Source: CAVXAE01 sp044225565
GTDB lineage: Bacteria; Pseudomonadota; Gammaproteobacteria; Steroidobacterales; Steroidobacteraceae
NCBI GenBank assembly: GCA_044225565.1
Contig: JBGAIL010000095.1
Span: 1-18,140 of the forward strand
Direction of reading: 5' to 3'
DNA: 18,140 bases
The translations under genes and the position numbers were made by a program. Below the pieces are notes generated by a model. The model saw nothing but the letters and a program-made list of their open reading frames with translations. It did not search any database and was not told where the DNA came from. Positions 13,630 to 18,140 of this stretch are shown here, piece by piece (the stretch's first letter is position 1; each line of letters starts with the position of its first letter).

Positions 13630-15067
13630 TCTGCAGGCTCCAGGCGCCGAGCGGCGGATGCCGGTCGCGCCAGGGCTGCATTCTCTCCAGCTCGCCCGCC
13701 AGACGGAAGAGCATCGCCTCGCCGGCATACGGGCCGGTGAACATCATGCCGACCGGCAGGCCGGAGCGCGTCCAGCAGAGCGGCACGCTCATGGACGGCA
13801 GGCCTGCGAAGTTGGCCATGGGCGCGAATGGCGAAAAGCGGCGCAGGCGCTCCAGATAGGCATCCGTGTCTGCGGAATCCGTGTCGATGGTACCCAGCGG
13901 CACGGGTGGCTCGGCCAGCGTGGGCGTGAGGAGCATGTCGTAGTCCGCGAAGAACCGGCCGAACGCCCTGGCGAGGCTGTGACGGAATTCGAGCGCGCGG
14001 GAAAGCTCCAGCGCGGACGTTCGCAAGCCCCGCTCCATCATCGCGCGGTGGCAGCTCTCCACCGTGTCCGGCCCGATCTCGCGACCGGAACCCTTCGCGA
14101 GCAGGGGCACTTCTTCGGCGAGCGCCACGGAGAGCAGCGTGCCGAGGTGGCCGCGCATCTCGCCGATCTCGAATCCGGGAGAGGCGGCGAAAACCTGGTG
14201 GCCCAGCCTTCGCATCAGCGCAGCGGTGTCCTCCAGCGCCTGCCCGCAATCGGGATGCAGCTCGATGCCGTGCGCGGACCCGTCCATCACCGCGATGCGC
14301 AAACGGCCCGGCGCTATCGCGCATTCCTCGAGATAAGGTCGCTCCGGCGAGGGCGCACCGTAGGGCGCACCGGCGTCCGCACCATGGCTTGCATCCAATG
14401 CGGCCGCACTGTCGCGTACGCTGCGTGTAATGACGTGATGCGTGAACAGGCCATACCAGATGTCGCCGAACAGCGGTCCCATGGGTACGCGGCCCCGCGA
14501 GGGCCGAAGCCCGAACACCCCACAGCACGAGGACGGGATGCGGATCGATCCGCCGGAGTCGTTTCCGTACGCAATCGGCACGGCGCCATAGGCTACCGCC
14601 GCGGCCGAACCGCCGCTCGAGCCGCCGACCGAGCGGCTGAGATCCCAGGGATTCCGGCAAGGCCCGTGCAGCAGCGATTCCGTGGTGAGCGAGGAAGAGA
14701 ACTCCGGCACGTTGGTCGTGCCCATGGGGATCAGGCCCGCAGCCTGGTAACGCGCGAAGACTTCGTCGTCCTGCTCCATGCGCGTCATGGTGGTGAGGCG
14801 CGAGCCGAACCGCCGAGGCGCGTCCTTCACGAAGCCCACGCAGTCCTTCATCGCGATCGGCACGCCGATGAAGGGGCCGGGCGCAGGGGCGGCCGCGTTG
14901 CGCCGCGCCAGGTCCTTTTCGAGAGAGACGAATGCGTTGACCTGGGCGTCCGTCTTCTCGATCACGTGATAGGCGTGCTCGAGCGCCTCAATCGCGGAGA
15001 GCTCGCCGCGGCGGATGCGCGAAGCCAGCTCGAGCGCGTCGCAATCGGCGTATTCACGGCTATTCAT
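13622..15067 (-). CDS. Amidase-signature family hydrolase
   Basis: 481-residue amidase with the Ser-cisSer-Lys triad: Lys74 in IAMKDCVG, cis-Ser150 in VGGSSGGSAAA, and nucleophile Ser174 in NDSGGSIRIPSS. The 24-residue spacing between the two serines is that of the family. The usual length is 450-500, so it appears complete. No signal peptide is seen, so it should act in the cytoplasm. The substrate cannot be read from the sequence; the family includes amidases for small aliphatic and aryl amides, GatA and fatty amide hydrolases. A GatA role is unlikely because gatB and gatC are absent. Tight coupling to a PuuA-like ligase (8-nt overlap at 13622-13629) and to an MFS transporter (8-nt overlap at 15060-15067) suggests it cleaves an imported amide or a gamma-glutamyl-amide intermediate (inference). 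Confidence 0.92.
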   Translation of the reverse strand: MNSREYADCDALELASRIRRGELSAIEALEHAYHVIEKTDAQVNAFVSLEKDLARRNAAAPAPGPFIGVPIAMKDCVGFVKDAPRRFGSRLTTMTRMEQDDEVFARYQAAGLIPMGTTNVPEFSSSLTTESLLHGPCRNPWDLSRSVGGSSGGSAAAVAYGAVPIAYGNDSGGSIRIPSSCCGVFGLRPSRGRVPMGPLFGDIWYGLFTHHVITRSVRDSAAALDASHGADAGAPYGAPSPERPYLEECAIAPGRLRIAVMDGSAHGIELHPDCGQALEDTAALMRRLGHQVFAASPGFEIGEMRGHLGTLLSVALAEEVPLLAKGSGREIGPDTVESCHRAMMERGLRTSALELSRALEFRHSLARAFGRFFADYDMLLTPTLAEPPVPLGTIDTDSADTDAYLERLRRFSPFAPMANFAGLPSMSVPLCWTRSGLPVGMMFTGPYAGEAMLFRLAGELERMQPWRDRHPPLGAWSLQNE

Positions 15068-16205
15068 GAGTGCGTGCGCTCGCGCGGAAAAGACCCAGGC
15101 TCACGACGTAGCAGCCGATGCAAGCCCACAGGATGGTGTCGTAGCCTCGCTCCGGATGCAGCATGGATGCGAGCAACGGGCCGGCGGCGAGGCCGCCGAG
15201 CTGCGTGAGCAGGCTGAGGATAGCGACGGCGCCCGTGCGATCCAGCGAGGCGAGCACACCCATCTGATAGGGAAACGTGGCGTTCCACGCGAAATTGAAC
15301 AGTGCGGCGGCGATGAAGAATTGCGCGAGGCCGCTGCCTTCCATCAGCAGAGACACCGAAGCGATCGAGAGGATGGTGCCGATCAGCATGGATGCCACGC
15401 GCGGCGCCCGCGCGCCGAGCAGCACGACCAGCAGAGCGCCCGCGATGCCGGCAAACGTCGAGGCACCGAGCGCAAGGCCGATCTGCGACAGCGAGAGGGA
15501 GAAGGTTTGCCCGATGCGCTCGAGATAGGCCCACGTGGCGCCGGGTGCCAGAAAGTACAGCGCCTGCGCGAACAGGGCCACCATCGCTCCGAATGAGAGA
15601 CGCGCGCGGGAGGCAGTGGGCGAAGGTTCGGCGTCGGCAGCGCCCGCTGCAACGTTCGGTGGCAGCGTTCGCGGAAACAGCGGTACCAGCACGATCAGCG
15701 CAGCAGCCACGCCGGCGAGCAGCAGGAAGATCGCATTCAGCCCGTACGCCTGCAGCAACGGCGGAAATCCCGAAAGCGCCAGCACCTGCAGCCCGAGCTG
15801 GATGAACACGTAGAGCCCGAAGTACCGGTCCGGATTCTCGGACCGGCACAGTCCCACGTAGGTGATGGACAGCATGATGCCGGCTCCGGCGCCCGCCAGA
15901 GCCCGTGCACCCAGGAGCGCCGGAAAGGTGGTTGCGAAGGTGGAAAGCACGTTTCCGGCCACCATCACGGCGACGGCGAGAGCACCCGCCGTCCGCCACC
16001 GCATGCGCCCGATGAGCGGAATGGTGCACAGGCTGGCCAGCGCGCTTCCCGTCATGTCTGCCGAGGCGAGCCAGCCGACCTCGCGCTCGCCCCAGCCGAA
16101 AGTGGAGGCCATGGCGCCGACGAACACCGGCATCGACACCAGCACCAGCGTCGAGGACACGCCCGCGAACAGCAGCGCCAGAGTGGCCCGGGTGTTTTCT
16201 CGCAT
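15060..16205 (-). CDS. MFS transporter
   Basis: 381-residue integral membrane protein of the major facilitator superfamily. About twelve hydrophobic segments are visible in two halves, separated by a polar Pro/Ala/Ser-rich loop around residues 175-205 (PNVAAGAADAEPSPTASR). The first half has the features of a substrate:proton transporter: helix-2/3 loop LIGRMRWRTAG, ARALAGAGAGIMLS in helix 4. No closer subfamily is recognised, so the substrate is unknown. ATG 16205 is the best start, followed directly by a polar start and first helix (LALLFAGVSSTLVLVSMPVFVG); no strong ribosome-binding site is seen. As first gene of the operon with the amidase and PuuA-like ligase it probably imports the substrate that they process (inference). 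Its stop overlaps the amidase start in ATGAATAG. Confidence 0.9.
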   Translation of the reverse strand: MRENTRATLALLFAGVSSTLVLVSMPVFVGAMASTFGWGEREVGWLASADMTGSALASLCTIPLIGRMRWRTAGALAVAVMVAGNVLSTFATTFPALLGARALAGAGAGIMLSITYVGLCRSENPDRYFGLYVFIQLGLQVLALSGFPPLLQAYGLNAIFLLLAGVAAALIVLVPLFPRTLPPNVAAGAADAEPSPTASRARLSFGAMVALFAQALYFLAPGATWAYLERIGQTFSLSLSQIGLALGASTFAGIAGALLVVLLGARAPRVASMLIGTILSIASVSLLMEGSGLAQFFIAAALFNFAWNATFPYQMGVLASLDRTGAVAILSLLTQLGGLAAGPLLASMLHPERGYDTILWACIGCYVVSLGLFRASARTHE

Positions 16206-16333
16206 GATGGCCAGCAGGTTACGCTGGCCGTGCGGGCGCCTGCGGCGATTTAGTCAACGCCCGGTGCCGGACACACACCGCTGTGGGCACGCGTCACTGC
16301 GGCTGGCTTCGCGTCGGCCGCGGCTGCCCCGGA

Positions 16334-16537
16334 TCAGGCCCGCTTCGGACTCGAGCCCAGCAGCCTCGCGGGTAACAGGAACAGCGCCCGGAGAAACTCG
16401 AATACGCCTTCCACCGCGATGCCGAGGATGCGCAGCGGCAGCGAAAGGAGCCAGACGAGCGGCCACAGCACCAGCGCCAGCAATGCCAGCGGCCAGCACA
16501 GGACCAGGAGCAGCAGCCAAAGGAGGAGCTTCAGCAT
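16334..16537 (-). CDS. Small hydrophobic membrane protein
   Basis: 67-residue protein, almost entirely Leu, Trp, Ala and Val for the first 33 residues (MLKLLLWLLLLVLCWPLALL then ALVLWPLVWLLSLPLRI), with a second amphipathic or membrane segment, AVEGVFEFLRALFLLP, and a basic tail ending PKRA. This predicts an inner-membrane protein with one long or two short helices. I believe similar short Leu/Trp-rich membrane proteins occur in other Gammaproteobacteria, but I know of no function. ATG 16537 is preceded on the - strand by GAAGGT about 10 nt away. It stands alone, 100 nt downstream of dgcN and 128 nt upstream of the MFS gene, both on the same strand. Confidence 0.75.
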   Translation of the reverse strand: MLKLLLWLLLLVLCWPLALLALVLWPLVWLLSLPLRILGIAVEGVFEFLRALFLLPARLLGSSPKRA

Positions 16538-16637
16538 TCTCGGATACCTTCACGCGGCTCGATGCATGCCGCCGGTGCCACGATAACACCGCTCGCCCAC
16601 TGAAGTTGCCGGCTTGCCCCTGGGTAGCGGCCTTCCA

Positions 16638-17657
16638 TCACCGACCCCGGAGGTCGAAGCGCTCCACCAGCCGGCCGACGATCGGCGCGACGCCGTCACG
16701 GATGGGATCCGTGCAGGGAAGGCCGAGCTGCTGCGAGACCTGCTCGCAGGTGCGGCGGGCTTCCTCCGCCGGAAGGCGCGATGTGTTGAGCGCCACGCCG
16801 ACGGCCTGAACGTCGGGCGAAGTCACCTTCGCCACGCGCAGATTCTCCTCGAGGCATTCCGCGAGATCGGGCATGGGCCGGCCCTTCAGTCCCCGCATGT
16901 GCGGCCGGTTCGGCTCATGGCAGAGCACGAGCGCATCGGGCTGCGCACCGTGCAGCAGGCCGAGCGACACACCGGCGAAGGAGGGATGGAACAGCGATCC
17001 CTGCCCTTCGATGAGATCCCAGCCGCCGTCGCTTCGCGCCGGGGCCAGCCATTCCACGGAGCCGGCGAGGAAATCGGAGATCACGGCGTCGACGGGGACG
17101 CCGCCGCCGGCGATGAGGATCCCGGTCTGCCCGGTGGCCCGGAAATCCGCCTGGTAACCGCGGCGATGCATCTCGCGCTCGATGGCGAGCGTGGCGTACA
17201 TCTTGCCCACGGAGCAATCCGTGCCGACGGTGAGCAGGCGCCGGCCTTCGCGGCGCACGCCTTTGCCGATGGGCAGGTTCGGCGGTGGATCGCGCACGTC
17301 GAAGAGCTTGCGGCCGAGGCGGGCGGCGGTTTCGGCGATGACCGGCTGCTCGCGCAGGCGTACGTGCAGGCCGGATGCGACGTGCAATCCAGCTTCGAGC
17401 GCGGCGACGACGTCGGCCACGATGGCGGCGTCCATCACACCGCCGGCGTTGGCGATTCCCAGGATCAGCGTCCTGGCGCCGCGCTGCACACCCTCTGCGA
17501 AACCCAGCTCGGGCAGACCGAGCGTGACCCGCGAAGCCGGGCCCCGGAACTGGCCTACGCAGAGCTCCGGCCGCCACTGCGCGAGACCGCGCGAGGTTTT
17601 CACGGAGAGCTCGTCAGTCTCGTTTCCGAGGTAGAGCAGGTAGGGCTGGGGGATCAC
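16638..17657 (-). CDS. dgcN: DgcN / DUF1611 family protein (D-glutamate N-acetyltransferase type)
   Basis: 339-residue cytoplasmic P-loop-type protein of the DUF1611 family. The family is highly conserved and the match is clear: PYLLYLGNETDELSVKTSRG, CVGQ, ANAGGVM, GLHVASGLHVRL, LLTVGTDCSVGKMYATLAIE (141-160, phosphate loop around Gly145-Lys152), ADFRATGQTG, LIEGQGSLFHPSFAGVSLG and LVLCHEPNR. Members named DgcN acetylate D-glutamate, after which DgcA racemises N-acetyl-D-glutamate toward L-glutamate. GTG 17657 is chosen because GGAG lies 7 nt upstream (17665-17668) and no in-frame ATG is nearby. A LysR gene lies 131 nt upstream on the same strand, as in known dgc loci where a LysR regulator controls the pathway. 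No DgcA-like epimerase is found in the window. Confidence 0.88.
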   Translation of the reverse strand: MIPQPYLLYLGNETDELSVKTSRGLAQWRPELCVGQFRGPASRVTLGLPELGFAEGVQRGARTLILGIANAGGVMDAAIVADVVAALEAGLHVASGLHVRLREQPVIAETAARLGRKLFDVRDPPPNLPIGKGVRREGRRLLTVGTDCSVGKMYATLAIEREMHRRGYQADFRATGQTGILIAGGGVPVDAVISDFLAGSVEWLAPARSDGGWDLIEGQGSLFHPSFAGVSLGLLHGAQPDALVLCHEPNRPHMRGLKGRPMPDLAECLEENLRVAKVTSPDVQAVGVALNTSRLPAEEARRTCEQVSQQLGLPCTDPIRDGVAPIVGRLVERFDLRGR

Positions 17658-17739
17658 GCGGATGCTCCGGCAGTTTGAAATGGAACGCCAGCATCGCCCG
17701 CCGGTGGACGCGCGGGAAATTCCAATGTGAAGGGGAGGG

Positions 17740-17754
17740 ATAGCCTGGGGCTAT
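17740..17754 (-). promoter_or_regulatory. Candidate LysR-type operator upstream of dgcN
   Basis: Perfect inverted repeat ATAGCC-TGG-GGCTAT. Its inner 13 bases have the T-N11-A form typical of LysR-family binding sites. It lies 82 nt upstream of the dgcN start and 34 nt downstream of the stop of the adjacent LysR gene, a usual distance for an activator site. A terminator hairpin for the LysR gene is less likely because no T-run follows on the - strand. Confidence 0.45.
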
Positions 17755-17788
17755 GGCATTACGGTGCCGAAGCGCCGGTCATGCCGCG

Positions 17789-18139
17789 CTATCGCTGCGC
17801 TTGCGGCAGCAGCGCAGCGAACGTGTCGAGGAATTCCTGGCAGGGCGGGGAGGGCGGCTTCTCCTCGAGCCAGACACCGTGCACGCCGAAGGGAACGGCG
17901 GGGTTCAGTCGATCCATCTGCATTTCGGGTGTGGCGACGGCGCGCGCCGAGAACTCGTCGACCACCGTGACGCCCACGCCGTGCCGCACCAGCGCAGCTG
18001 CGACATAAAACGTGCGCGCGGAGGCGACTTCACGGGGCTGAACGTCCAGCCTCGCGAGCTCGCCCGCCAGCAGCGCCCCGATCGGGCCGCTGCCCGTGAG
18101 GCTGATGTAGTCCTGCCCTTGCAGCTTGCGAATGGCAAT
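17789..18139 (-). CDS. LysR-family transcriptional regulator, C-terminal part (5' end outside window)
   Basis: The last 116 residues of a LysR regulator, reading from the window edge to a stop at 17789-17791. The segment covers the distal part of the co-inducer binding domain: LQGQDYISLTGSGPIGALL, then ASARTFYVAAALVRHGVGVTVVDEF (the conserved region where the domain returns to its first lobe), then VHGVWLEEKPPSPPCQEFLDTF near the C-terminus. The helix-turn-helix is outside the window. It is upstream of and co-directional with dgcN, so it may be the DgcR-type regulator of that gene; this is inferred from position and from the operator-like palindrome between them. Confidence 0.88.
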   Translation of the reverse strand: MAIRKLQGQDYISLTGSGPIGALLAGELARLDVQPREVASARTFYVAAALVRHGVGVTVVDEFSARAVATPEMQMDRLNPAVPFGVHGVWLEEKPPSPPCQEFLDTFAALLPQAQR

Positions 18140-18140
18140 C

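Noticed and set aside
13442..15208. A 588-codon + strand open frame across the amidase and the start of the PuuA-like gene
   Set aside because: Antisense to two genes with intact catalytic motifs. Its translation is low-complexity Arg/Gly/Ala with no domain.
1..18140. CRISPR arrays, tRNA or rRNA genes, insertion sequences with terminal repeats, riboswitches
   Set aside because: No regularly spaced direct repeats, no tRNA-like cloverleaf with CCA end, no transposase frame and no recognisable riboswitch core were seen on either strand. This was by eye, so weak cases could be missed.

Overview
The window is a gene-dense stretch of high-GC bacterial chromosome (roughly two thirds G+C by eye). 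A duplicated PotF-type lipoprotein, PotGHI, a PuuA-like ligase, a HipBA module and a DUF1611/DgcN protein together point to a Proteobacterium, probably gammaproteobacterial. The lineage is inference only; there is no rRNA or tRNA here to settle it.

Left part (1-8287, all + strand): a long, tightly packed probable operon. It starts with two tandem putrescine-binding lipoproteins (the first cut by the window edge). Then come the polyamine ABC transporter genes potG, potH and potI, with 4-nt GTGA overlaps at the potG/potH and potH/potI junctions. Next are a polyphosphate-glucokinase-type ROK kinase 3 nt after potI, a YbdL-like methionine/aromatic aminotransferase, and a Cys/Met-metabolism PLP enzyme that overlaps the aminotransferase by ATGA. 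The theme is uptake of polyamines together with amino-acid nitrogen and sulfur metabolism.

Middle part (8288-12171): a 554-bp gap holds the decayed middle of a BRO/phage-antirepressor-like gene on the - strand, with a one-base frameshift. Then come a Tat-exported class V aminotransferase-fold protein, a DUF488 protein, and a HipBA-type toxin-antitoxin pair. The antitoxin start is preceded by two related AT-rich, partly palindromic sites that are probably its operators.

Right part (12184-18140, all - strand): an operon read right to left, MFS transporter -> amidase-signature hydrolase -> PuuA-like gamma-glutamylpolyamine synthetase, joined by two 8-nt overlaps. It converges on hipA with only 12 nt between. 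Further right are a 67-residue membrane protein, a DgcN/DUF1611 protein (D-glutamate N-acetyltransferase family), and the C-terminal part of a LysR regulator. A perfect T-N11-A palindrome lies between the regulator and dgcN.

Taken together, the window looks like a polyamine and glutamate nitrogen-scavenging region: import by PotFFGHI, gamma-glutamylation by the PuuA-like ligase, possible amide hydrolysis by the linked amidase, and D-glutamate recovery by DgcN. A small accessory patch (phage-gene remnant, HipBA) lies in the middle. The combination of MFS, amidase and PuuA in one translationally coupled operon, and the polyphosphate-glucokinase-like gene inside the polyamine operon, are the least conventional parts.
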